A stretch of 64,000 nucleotides of DNA from Hepsetus odoe (lineage: Eukaryota; Chordata; Actinopteri; Characiformes; Hepsetidae), in NCBI GenBank assembly GCA_017165825.1, contig CM029386.1, forward strand, positions 4,966,265 through 5,030,264, read 5' to 3'. The notes beneath the pieces are model-generated. The model ran no database searches and was not told the DNA's origin. It saw only the letters and a list, made by a program, of their open reading frames with translations. A program made the translations under genes and the position numbers. Position 1 is the stretch's first letter. Each line of letters opens with the position of its first letter. This document shows positions 53,801 through 62,552 of this stretch, in pieces.

Positions 53801-56800
53801 CAGGCAGCTCCATCATCAACATCTTCCTTCCAAAAGCTACATGATCTCTATAAATTACTTTTACAACAACTGATATCAACATAAATAAAGACTGATTCCA
53901 ACAAACATCCACTGACACAATTTCTGGGGTGAAAAGGATCAAAGTATTCATGATAATGAATAACACTTCATAAATGTTCATGGGAGTTTGTCAGTTGTCA
54001 TAAAACATTTATGTACATGTTATGTAGCCTTATGAAAGGTACCCTACAGTAAAGTATTACCAGAAGATTTTATTGTGAATATAAGACCTTTGTTCCTGCA
54101 ATGTGCTGGGGAATGGGGGAAAGTTAGATTTTAGAAACCCTCTGTAGTCACAATTAGTTGTCAAAGGGATTGAAGTGTTCAGTTAAGAAATTTGAACATT
54201 TTCAGCAAAAAGGACTTCGTGTTCATATATGCTATGAAAGAAGATTGTGTACAGTCCCTTTTTTAAGTATATCTCAAACATATTATAGTACATTTTGTTA
54301 AGTCAGCATATTTCTGTATTGCTCAGATGTTACAGGCAAAGTTGTGAAACAGAAAAATAGAAACGGAAGAAAAAACAAGGAACACAGACCTCAGGATCTC
54401 AATTTTAGAGTGTGAACTTTTCAATCCAACATGCAGTAACTTCATGCCTGAATCCTGCAGGTTGTTGGAACGGAGGTCTAGTTTTTTCACCTTGGAGGTT
54501 TCAGATTGTAGCACTGCTGCAATGCTTTCACAGGACTGCTCAGTCAAACAACAGCCAGCCATTCTGAAAAAGATACATGTTTTTGTCATTACTTAAAGAT
54601 TTAATGTAAACATTTCAAACACAATCTCTACAGTTATATTTCCATTCAATCTGAAGTGCTGATGCAGTACTCAAGGACCAGCTGAAAAAAAATGATGGCA
54701 CAGTGGTTATTGCTGTTATCTCACAACTGTTCTGGATTTTCATGCTCTCCCTTTATCTGCTTGGGTTCCTTACTGGTGCTCGTTTCCATCCTCAGTGCAA
54801 AGAAATACTTATCAAGTGAATTGATGCCCCATAGATTTAGACTATGTGACTGAGATGGTGGGTGGCCAAGTGGTAGGAAACTCACCTATGGACCAATAGC
54901 TTTGAATCATACCTACAGCAAAACCACCATTGGGTTCTTGAGCAAAACCCTTAACCCCAAGCTTCTCTAGGGAGACTGTCCCTGTAATTAAAAAATGGAA
55001 GTCGCTCTGGATAAGAGTTTCAGCTAAATGCCAGAAATGTAAATGACGGTGTGTGTCTGCCCTGTAATCAATGTAGCTGTGCAACTTCAGACAGAAAAAT
55101 GGAGAAGAGCTTTTAACCAACTTTAATTACTTACAGAGCCGTCCTGCAGTTGTTTATAGCTGGGATCAATCTTTTGTAACCATCCTGTGATGTGTTGTAT
55201 TTCTTCAGATCTAACTCATCCAGCACATCCTCAGACATCTGAAGCATGTAGGCTATTGCTGAGCATTGTGCTGGAGATAGGAACTCAGAGCGTTCCTCTG
55301 ACTTCAGACACTCCTGAATCTCCCTGTGAAAGGACTGGTCATTCATTTCTGTCAGACAGAGGTAGAGATTAATCGAGCTATCAGCTTTCATTTTCATTGT
55401 CTGCTTCTTGTCCCTTACACTTTCACCTCTAATTTGGTTCTGGATGTACTTTATTGTTCTTTTGATGCTCTTGGAGTCATCTACAGTTACCGTCAACAGT
55501 CCTTGTAGAAACCTGTGATTGGCCTCTAAAGAAATGCCCAACAGAAAACGGAGGAAAAGATCCAAGTGTCCAGTCTGACTCTTCAAGGCTTTATCTACTG
55601 CTTTTGTCAGCAGCGCATCCAACGAAATGGTATCACTTTTGCCTGGAGTGTTCATATCCTGAGGAGTGCCATCAGAACTATCCAGAACTAGCTCATTTGA
55701 CTCCTCACGCATAAAAAAATGAAGCGCCCTCATGTTATGGCTTAAATAACAGTGAAAAACATAGAGAGCGGCCAGAAACTCCTGAAAGCTCAGATGAACA
55801 AAGCAGAAGACCTTCCTCTGATAAAGCACAGATTCCTCTTTGAAGATCTCAGTGCAAATCCCAGAATACACAGAGGCTTCAGTGACATCAATGTGGCACT
55901 CCCTCAAGTCTTCCTCATTAAATATAACTTTGCCCTTAATGAGTTGTTTTAAAGCCAGTTCGGCCAGTTTAAGAAGCATCACTTTATTTGATTTCATCAG
56001 TTTCTCAGGATCGTTTACCTCCTGCTGATCATACTTCAGGTTCTTCCTCTTGGTCTGAATGAACAGAAAGTGTGTGTACATTTCAGTCAAAGTCTGAGGG
56101 ATTTCTGCACAGCTATCTTCATCCAGGATTTGTTCCAGCAATGTTGCTGTGATCCAACAGAAGACCGGAATGTGGCACATGATGTGGAGGCTCCTTGCAT
56201 TCTTAGTGTGGGAGATGATTCTCTTGGCTCGCTTTTGGTCACCAATTCTCTTCGAAAAATACTCCTCCTTCTGCAAATCGTTGAATCCCTGAACCTCAGT
56301 CACACGGTTGATGTACTCAGAAGGGATCTGGCTGGCCGCTGCTGGTCGGGAGGTTATCCAGATGTGAGAAGACAGCAGAAGAGTTCCTTTGATTAAATTT
56401 GCCATAAGGACATCCAGTGAACAGTTTTCGGTAACATCAGACACCAGTTTTAGGTGGAAGTCCAGTGGACAATAAAATTCATCCAGACCATCAAGAATGA
56501 ACACCATTTTACATTCCTCATACATCCCTGTGGGAAGATCTCTAAGTTCAGGGTTGAAAATGCAGATTAGTTTAGACAGACTGATTTGATCATCTTTCAC
56601 CACGTTCAACTCCCGAAATGGCATGACAATCATGAACTCTATCTCCTGGTTAGCTATTCCTTCAGCCCAGTCGAGAATGAACTTCTGCACCGATACAGTT
56701 TTCCCAATTCCAGCAATGCCTTTAGTCAGCACGGTTCTGACATCTTCCGCTTCATTTTCCTCTTCTTCAGCTTCACCTACTAACTCTGCACTTGGTTTAC

Positions 56801-57739
56801 ATTTAGGAATTTCCTTGAAGATATCATTGCAGAGTATTGGCTTATGATGGGACCTTTCTCTTGAGTTCCTCTCAATCTCATGAACTTCATGCTTATGTTC
56901 CTCCCTTCTGCTTTGTCTCTCTGTGATAAAAAGTGCTGTGTAAATGCTGTTGAGAAAGGTTTTGTGCTCAATCTTAGAATCACCCTCGCAAATGAATTTA
57001 AATTTCTTCCTCAGTCTGGTTTTATGTTTCTTCAAAACAACTTTTAGGGTTCTTTCTAGAGGGAACAAAAAGACAAAATTACTTTCCATCAACTGACATG
57101 TACCAGAAAAGTCTTTACAAACCTTAGGTCTATATTGAGGGAACATTATTTACCATGATCCTCCTCAATGCCTGATTCTGTTGGAAAAGAGAGAAAACAT
57201 CAACCTTCACAGTCATCACTTTTAATTTTTAAACCACTACCCAAAATACTTTAATTACCATTTGTTTCTTATTTGTGATCTCATGGCGTTCAGCATTTAA
57301 TGAATTTTACCCTTGTCATTGAACCACAACGAAATTGGACCTCTGCATTTAACCCATGCACACAAACATCGTGCAGCAGTGGGCAGCTATTGAAAGCACC
57401 CGGGGAGCAGTGACGGGGACGGTACCTTGCTCAAGGGTACCTCAGGGTAACCTACTTGTGAGGGAATCGAATCGAACCCACAATCTTCCGATGTGGGGGC
57501 AACTCCCTAACCACTAGGCCACCGCTTCCCAGCATTTTAGTATCAAAAAATAACCCCAACCTACCTCTATTTCCTGTTTCTGAGCAGATGTTTAAATTAA
57601 CTGGGGCATTGAATGTACTGCTAGCAAGCATGGGTGCAATCACAGAGCTTCTTGTCTGGGCCAGTATAGAAGTCTGGACTGGAGTGTCATCAGCAGTTGT
57701 GGGAGAACCAACGGTAGTAGCCTTGGCATGAGCAGACAT
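50328..57739 (-). CDS. NLRC3-like fish NLR (FISNA-NACHT-LRR-B30.2), frameshifted in the last exon
   Basis: Nine coding exons on the minus strand: 57739-57565, 57177-57154, 57055-55135, 54563-54390, 53053-52880, 52603-52430, 52261-52088, 50978-50932, 50855-50328. Phases agree through exon 8. Domains: Ser/Thr-rich N-terminus without PYD or CARD, FISNA (about 67-145), NACHT with Walker A GIAGIGKT (179-186) and Walker B FILDGLDE (252-259), a winged-helix and superhelical region to 706, four LRR exons of exactly 174 nt, a short linker exon, then B30.2 (PRY-SPRY). This is the teleost-expanded NLR-C type, presumed cytosolic pattern-recognition or regulatory sensors. In the last exon the frame breaks at a (CA)n(TC)n tract, giving TGA at 50802-50800 (972 residues). 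The rest of the B30.2 reads openly in another frame to a TAG at 50330-50328. It is either a pseudogenising allele, a truncated receptor, or a sequencing slip at a dinucleotide repeat. Confidence 0.9.
50932..50978 (-). CDS. NLR exon 8, linker to B30.2
   Basis: A 47-nt exon encoding LGHCGKWTIKPGLKK, the usual short linker before PRY-SPRY in fish NLRs. Acceptor TTATTTAG, donor GTAAGT. Confidence 0.9.
51083..51475 (-). repeat. Longer element carrying the type B tail (NLR intron 7)
   Basis: The end ACATTTACATTTACGGCATT, then AGCAGACACTCTTATCCAGA is the type B tail, but the adjoining 300 bp (including GGGAGTTTGTTCCACCACTG) is not SINE body. It is a dispersed fish repeat; I infer a LINE or LINE-derived element that shares its 3' end with type B SINEs. 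Confidence 0.6.
51476..51745 (-). repeat. Degenerate copy of the same dispersed repeat (NLR intron 7)
   Basis: CTCACACCTAGAGGGCAATT, TTTGGACTGAGGAAGGAAAC and the CACACAGAAAG block in the usual order, minus strand. Confidence 0.6.
52088..52261 (-). CDS. NLR exon 7, last LRR exon
   Basis: A 174-nt exon with LSGCLITENGCSSLDSTL, LKELDLTYNHPGESGVKLLS and the LEDPHCSLSSLR end typical of the last LRR exon before the B30.2 linker. Donor GTATGG. The acceptor ATGCAG has a poor pyrimidine tract. Confidence 0.94.
52430..52603 (-). CDS. NLR exon 6, LRR exon
   Basis: A 174-nt exon with LAVCKLTEQSCGTLALALL and KDLDLSNNDLQDSGAELL. Acceptor TTCCCCCAG, donor GTGAAG. Confidence 0.95.
52720..52736 (+). repeat. 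A tract, NLR intron 5
   Basis: About 15 A between two LRR exons. Confidence 0.85.
52880..53053 (-). CDS. NLR exon 5, LRR exon
   Basis: A 174-nt exon with FAGCNLSARSCEFVASML and KVLDLSYNDLQDSGVELL, open throughout. Acceptor TATTGTAG, donor GTTAGT. A SINE (53100-53331) sits only about 50 nt upstream of this acceptor in the intron. Confidence 0.95.
53100..53331 (-). repeat. SINE type A (NLR intron 4)
   Basis: Full-length copy, sense to the NLR gene, ending about 50 nt upstream of the LRR exon acceptor at 53054. Confidence 0.88.
53630..53850 (-). mobile_element. RTE-type LINE 3' fragment in NLR intron 4
   Basis: The 3' terminal segment of the same LINE, preceded on the plus strand by a (CTT)n-type tract, the reverse of the element's tandem tail. 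Frame pieces such as MMELPGKK and the REVNG-like stretch survive. Short 5'-truncated copy. Confidence 0.82.
54390..54563 (-). CDS. NLR exon 4, LRR exon
   Basis: A 174-nt exon with MAGCCLTEQSC and KKLDLRSNNLQDSGMKLL, the ribonuclease-inhibitor-type LRR signature. Acceptor TTTTTCAG, donor GTCTGT. Phase 2 on both sides, as in all LRR exons of this family. Confidence 0.95.
54690..54800 (+). repeat. Start of a degenerate dispersed repeat (NLR intron 3)
   Basis: GATGGCACAGTGGTTATTGC followed by TGTTCTGGATTTTCATGCTC resembles the head part of the 12030-type repeat, heavily diverged. Confidence 0.45.
54850..55048 (+). repeat. SINE type B, diverged (NLR intron 3)
   Basis: Head GGTGGGTGGCCAAGTGGTAG, central GAGCAAAACCCTTAACCCCA, tail GGATAAGAGTTTCAGCTAAA. 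Antisense to the NLR gene, between the FISNA-NACHT exon and the first LRR exon. Confidence 0.82.
55135..57055 (-). CDS. NLR exon 3, FISNA-NACHT exon
   Basis: A single 1921-nt exon. It starts after TTCCCTCTAG with ERTLKVVLKKHKTRL (FISNA), passes the NACHT P-loop GIAGIGKT, FILDGLDEFYCPLDF and LLSSHIWITSRPAAASQIP (sensor region), then the FVHLSFQEFLAALYVF motif, and ends NNCRTAL at GTAAGT. There is no internal stop. An extra acidic stretch (VGEAEEEENEAED) lies between FISNA and the P-loop. Confidence 0.96.
57154..57177 (-). CDS. NLR exon 2, 24-nt microexon
   Basis: A 24-nt exon encoding ESGIEEDH between TTCCAACAG and GTAAAT. It preserves phase 1 on both sides, so it could be skipped without shifting the frame. 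Short acidic exons of this kind are common just upstream of the FISNA exon in fish NLR genes (from memory). Confidence 0.75.
57309..57531 (-). repeat. SINE type A (NLR intron 1)
   Basis: Body and head near consensus; the tail is trimmed by a deletion after CCCTTGTCATTG. Sense to the NLR gene. Confidence 0.87.
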
Positions 57740-57749
57740 TGTGAAAGTT
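57565..57749 (-). CDS. NLR exon 1, N-terminal Ser/Thr-rich segment (coding from 57739)
   Basis: The ATG is at 57739-57737, ten bases after a plausible acceptor (TTATAG at 57755-57750), so a noncoding exon may precede it. Encodes 58 residues rich in Ser, Thr and Ala, including SSVIAPMLASSTFNAPVNLN. Donor GTAGGT at 57564. No PYD, CARD or other named effector domain is visible. Confidence 0.75.
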
Positions 57750-59965
57750 CTATAACGAAAAAGATCAATGCTTTAGTGCAAATCAACTACTCTTGGAATC
57801 ACATGTGTACTCAATTCTTTCTGTTTTAAATACATTGTTGAGACCATTGCTGAATCCTATTTTGCCAAGTTTGACATGCAATGAGATTTTTTGCCAGTCT
57901 TGGATGCACTAGGGCAAACCTTTATTAGTTTTTTCATCAGTTAATAATTTATTAGACAGGCAAATTAGACAATAGAACAAAAATGTCAGTATGTCTTGAT
58001 AATGGTCGAGGCAAACATTCATTCACTTGAAAACTATCGCTTTCAATTTTAATCAAATGAGAAAAAATAAAACTGTTAAACTTGCAACCTTAACCAGTAT
58101 TAACACAGGCAGTTATTCTTATTCCATTCCAAATGCCTCACTTTCTTCAACTTTCTTCAGTGGTGACTGACTCAATCACCACTGTAAAACAAGTTGATGC
58201 AAGAACCCAGGACACATGGAATGTGCTTCACTTGACCAGCCCCAGAACTGTGAGATCAGCAAAATTTTCAAGAGACTTTTCTCTGTTGGAGAACTCATTA
58301 TTCAGGTTGTTTCCAAGTCATATCAAGTCAGTTTTCTTTACATAGTGCTGTCTACAACTGTTGTTGGCACAAAGCAGCTTTACAGAATCCGGGTGTGAGC
58401 CCAAAGTAAACAAACTTTCTACTGGAGGAAGAAACCTTGGCAGGAACCAAGATTCAAAAGGTGAACCCATCCTCCTGTGGTCCACACCAGATAACAGAGA
58501 AAGTGCATTTTATAAGTGAATAGATTAAGTGATGAGTTCCAGTAAAGACAGGAAGTGGAGCTGGAGGTGTCAAAGTTAAAGATACTGAGATTTCCGTTGG
58601 GTGTGATGAGGATGGCGACCCCTAAACGGGAACAGCTGAAAGAAGAATTTAGTGGCAGCAGCTCATGCAGATGATCCAGTCTGATGCAGCTGATCTGGAG
58701 TTCAGGGGGGAGATTGAGAAGAGTCGACTCAGATGGTGGACTAGCTGGTCTGGCATTCATGATAGTCAATGGACTTGGATTGGAAGCCTTTCCTTTCAGG
58801 AACTGCATAAACTGCCTTCAAAATATGATTGGTGGCTGGCAAGGCACACATCTACTCACACTTTCGCCCAAATTGAGTCTTTAGTACCACTTTATTGTAG
58901 TGTTTATAACGCAACTAGACATTAACAAAAGCTTTTTATGACAGCTGACTTGCATGGACACTCATGAAGGTTTATTCCACTATCATTACACTTCTTGGGG
59001 TGAAACTGGAGAAAGTAGCCTTTATGAGTAATATGCCTTAATGGGTGTTAATCTCATCTGTCCCACAAGGTTTAAGTAGATTTCAGTGGATGTTCTGCCA
59101 GAGCTTTCAGAAGCTATAATGAGTGAACTGTTCTTGTTTCAGAAGGTTTTGCCATTCCTAGCATCGACGTCTCCAAAGCCCAAGAGAGAAAACTCTTTCA
59201 GGTTTCTTGCAACAACTGCGGTTCATTCTCTCTGCATGTGACTCCTAGTCTGAGTAAACCAATTTTCACAGAAGACACAAAATGCGCTTTTTCACATTTT
59301 AGTCTGAAGGTTGGAATTTAAAGAGTTTCGTTCCGTTTCTCCATTTTAACAATTAACATTAACAATAAAATGAAATACCATTAAGAGTCCTTTGAAGTCC
59401 ATTCTCATTCCACCAACAGAATGGTCACCTGACTTTTAACTTTTTTTTTTTAAGATGTTTTTGGTGTTGTTCATATCCCCTATTCCATGACTCTCATTTT
59501 CCAGTTTAAGTGTCTTAAATTCTGAACAAAATCATCCCAAACATAGACTGATTAGCATATTCCTATGCAGGATACCAGCTGCCTAAAGAAAGTTCCTTGC
59601 AGTTCAACCAAAAACAGAATTCTTACCTTCACAACAACACTGCCATAAATCCATGGTTGGCTATAAATTGACAATGAGTCAATTTTTGGCGGAGACCTGA
59701 ATGATCCACTGCTACCGTCTTGGTGCCAGATGTTGCAGCACAGATTCTGAGGTCCATAGAAGGTGGTTTTAATGTCATGGCAGATGTGTGCAACAGTGAC
59801 AGAGTCATAAACATGTCCTATAATGTCTTGATGGCCGATTTTGACATTTATCTAACAGTGCTGTTATGATTAAGAAGGGCTCAAAATATTGTTTACTTAT
59901 TGTCACACAGGCTTATGTCAAGCATCATGACATCTTAAACCGTAGCATGTCGTAAAAAATTAGAA
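57750..59965. other. Spacer upstream of the NLR gene
   Basis: Should contain the NLR promoter and any noncoding first exon. I cannot point to a TATA box or exon with confidence. Only the repeat near 58375-58800 is recognised. Confidence 0.4.
58375..58800. repeat. Dispersed fish repeat, class not resolved
   Basis: Contains GAAACCTTGGCAGGAACCAA and GGTGAACCCATCCTCCTGTG, blocks I recognise from many teleost intergenic sequences. No coding frame or terminal repeats were identified. Confidence 0.5.
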
Positions 59966-60250
59966 AAATTCCCCATCTGCTTCTTCCTGTTTAGGGGTTG
60001 ACACAGTGGATCATCCATTTGTCTTCCTCTTCTCCTCTTTTCTGGCAGCTCGATCTTCAACATCCTCCTCCCAACATAATCCTCATCTCTCCTCTGGACA
60101 TGTCCAAACTAACACAAGAGCTGTCCATCTAATATACTAATTTCTAATCCTGTCCATCCTCGTCACACCCAACAGAAATCTCAGCGTCTTTAACTCTTGA
60201 GATCTCCAGCTCTGCCTCCTGTCTTTGAATCAGTGCCACTGTCTTTATCA
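59966..60250 (-). mobile_element. RTE-type LINE 3' fragment
   Basis: Same LINE family and orientation. Aligns by eye with the 3' third of the element, with deletions, and no long frame survives. It lies just past the fastkd2-like poly(A) signal. Confidence 0.82.
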
Positions 60251-60587
60251 ATAACACTGCTACACTGAGATCTACCTGGCCTGCTTTGTTCTACAACACT
60301 GCGGACCCCTACGGATGAATGTATTGTCTGTCGTGCCGTCTGTTGTTGTCTGTTTTGTCTGCACTTGTTGCCATTTTGTGTTTTATGTTGTCGTGTGTAG
60401 CACCAGGGTCCTGGAGGAACGTTATTTCGTTTCCTACTTGACTTGACATGCACCACATGACACACTGCATTAATTATTGATTGAAAGTCTGTAGCGATCA
60501 TTTCAGTATCAGCTGACCTATGACCCATCGCCGGACACCAGAAAAGGGTCTTTCAATGATATATCAGACATTATGACTTGTATATTG

Positions 60588-60593
60588 TTTATT
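60588..60593 (-). terminator. fastkd2: Poly(A) signal of fastkd2-like gene
   Basis: AATAAA on the minus strand, about 190 nt past the TAA at 60786. It supports this being the true 3' end of the gene. Confidence 0.6.
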
Positions 60594-60785
60594 GTTGTAA
60601 ATAAGATTTGGTGTTTGGTTTATTTTCATTTCCTCCCAAGAATACACAAATTCTGACAGTTCCTCACATAAACAGGAAGCTAGAACAGCATATTCTTCAG
60701 CGCAGTCCGCTCTGTCCCTTTTCTTTTGCTTTGCACATTTTTCCAACAATTTATCAAAGATAAAAGAGGAGAAAAGCACTTCAGT

Positions 60786-60917
60786 TTACTCCAGTCGCCC
60801 TTCTTTAAAGCTGCTTGTTTTTTCTACTGTTGAATCTTGTTGTTCTGGAAAAATAAAGTTCTTCAGCACCTCAATCCTCTCTTGCTCAGTCAGTGTGTTC
60901 AGTTCAAGTGCTGGAAC
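60786..60917 (-). CDS. fastkd2: fastkd2-like last exon and stop
   Basis: Acceptor GTTGTTGCAG. Encodes VPALELNTLTEQERIEVLKN, then FIFPEQQ and a polar tail, ending TAA at 60788-60786. It completes the RAP domain (the LxYLK-like end). Confidence 0.8.
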   Translation of the reverse strand, partial: VPALELNTLTEQERIEVLKNFIFPEQQDSTVEKTSSFKEGRLE

Positions 60918-62255
60918 CTGCAACAACAACAACAATAATAATCATTTTATCCGAATAAATGACTGTTCACACATGGATTGAAGTTATACAGGTAATCGTT
61001 TTGTCGTCAAGTTTCTTTTAGGTGCAGCTTGCAGTAGTAATTGCTGAACATTTTAATGTTTAATCCTCCTTTAATTCTTTCAGCTACTCCTGTTTCCATT
61101 TCTTCCTGTCCTCTGCATCTTCCTGCTTCAAACCAACCACCTGCATGTCCTCTCTCACCACATCCATAAACCTCTTTGGTCTTCCTCTTCAACATCCTCC
61201 ATCCAGTATAATCCTCATCTCACCTCTGGACATGTCCAAACCAAGGCAACCTGTTTCTCTTACTTTGTCTCCAAAACGTCTAACCTGAGCTGTCCCTCTA
61301 ATATACTCATTTCTAATCCTGTCCATCATCACCACACCCAATAAAAATCTCAGCATCTTTAACTCCAACACCCATACAACATAGCTGGTCTCATTACTGT
61401 CATGAAAAACTTTGCTTTTTACTCTCACAAATCACTCCAGCCACTCTTCTCAACCCATTCCAACCTGCCTGCACTCTCTTCTTCACCTCTCTTCCACACT
61501 CACCGTTACTCTGAATTGCTGATCCCAAGTATTTAAACTCCTCCCCCTTTGTCACCTCAACTCCCTCCATCCTAACCACTCCACCTTCCTCCCTTTCATT
61601 CACATTCTGTCTTTTAAATGTGAATTTGAATGTTTACTACACTGCTCAATAAAACTGATCTGAAACTGGGAAATCACCTACCAATACTGGTTCATAACCC
61701 AGGAGTCTGAGGTGACGGATTTTTAAGGCCAGCCTGCTGCGAGGATGCGTCGTCCCGAAGCAAAAAGCAGACGGGGGGGTACAGAGTACTGCAATCCTGT
61801 AAGAGTTACAACAGTGAATACTTCATTCTCTATCTGAAAAAGGGTCATTTTCACATTTTAAGAACACACAGATATACACACACACTGGTTTAACACTACC
61901 ATCCGGCTGCGCATTGCTATGCCCCCATGACTGGAGCCCTCATGTTCAGATCAAGCTTCTAAATGGTGAGTTCTGTTGATGAATCTCTCAATAAAAGGTT
62001 TCAGCTACAGCTGGTGTGTTTAAGCCTTTATTAACCAAAAGCAACAGCAAAGTGCAAAGTTAACCTTGGAGCACATTAAGGATATTGTTGCAAGACTCTT
62101 CTGAGATTTCAGTGGAGGAGGTGCTGCTTTATCTCTAAAGATCTAATTCATATTGAGTTTGAGAAGTTACCTCCGTGGTTTCTGAGATGCTACAGAGAGA
62201 TCTCCAGCAGAGCTACAGGGACCTTTGGTCTCTGGAGGCAAAGTGATGACGCAGT
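60786..62255 (-). CDS. fastkd2: FASTKD2-like RAP-domain protein, last three coding exons (5' part outside window)
   Basis: Three phase-consistent exons on the minus strand (62255-62171, 61796-61682, 60917-60786) encode the C-terminus of a FASTK-family protein. The joined reading includes RRIAVLCTPPSAFCFGTTHP, LALKIRHLRLLGYEPVLV and PALELNTLTEQERIEVLKNF, i.e. a RAP domain (about 60 residues) ending 25 residues before the stop. FASTK-family proteins are mitochondrial RNA-binding factors; FASTKD2 acts in mitochondrial RNA granules and large-ribosomal-subunit maturation (family knowledge). The assignment to FASTKD2 rather than FASTKD1, 3 or 5 rests on remembered similarity to its AVLCVSRSAYCLGSSHP and MKMRHL blocks and is less secure than the family call. 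LINE copies lie in the intron between the last two exons and upstream of the first visible exon. Confidence 0.8.
61070..61620 (-). mobile_element. RTE-type LINE fragment, 3' part, in fastkd2-like intron
   Basis: A degenerate copy of the LINE at 62553-64000, in the same orientation. It reads pieces such as VTKGEEFKYLGSAIQSNGE, VKKRVQAGWNGLRRVAGVIC and MMDRIRNEYIRGTAQVRRFG in several frames, with deletions of the middle and of the C-terminal region. Confidence 0.88.
61682..61796 (-). CDS. fastkd2: fastkd2-like exon, RAP domain (penultimate)
   Basis: Acceptor ACTCTTACAG, donor GTAGGT, 115 nt. Encodes IAVLCTPPSAFCFGTTHPRS and LALKIRHLRLLGYEPVL, the core of the RAP domain. Ends in phase 0. Confidence 0.82.
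62171..62255 (-). CDS. fastkd2: fastkd2-like exon (antepenultimate)
   Basis: Acceptor CTTTTTCAG, donor GTAACT. Reads CVITLPPETKGPCSSAGD and SVASQKPR with no stop, and its end joins the next exon through a split Arg codon. Support is the splice sites plus continuity into the RAP exon; the segment itself is poorly conserved. Confidence 0.7.
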
Positions 62256-62552
62256 CTGAAAAAGATCAAAATCACACAATAGAGTGAGTTTTGAAAGATG
62301 CCATTATTTGAACCTTTTACTTAATTTTGTTAACTTCAAATCATTTATTTGTTCAGCTTGTACATTAAAAACATAAATATTCATAAAATAGTCATAATAG
62401 TTAAGGTCTATGTCTGTCAGGACCATATTTAAATTGACTTATAATATCTTCACAACTGTTTCTCTATCATGAAGTTCACGATGATTCAAATGTATTTCTG
62501 AAATTTAGTTGGCACAATTAAGAATTACTGAAAAAGTAAATAACCCAAATCA

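Noticed and set aside
54842..55120. 92-residue minus-strand frame beside the NLR NACHT exon
   Set aside because: Translation of the complement of a type B SINE.
60190..60528. 112-residue minus-strand frame downstream of the fastkd2-like gene
   Set aside because: Lies past the poly(A) signal and partly overlaps a LINE fragment; no coding signal.
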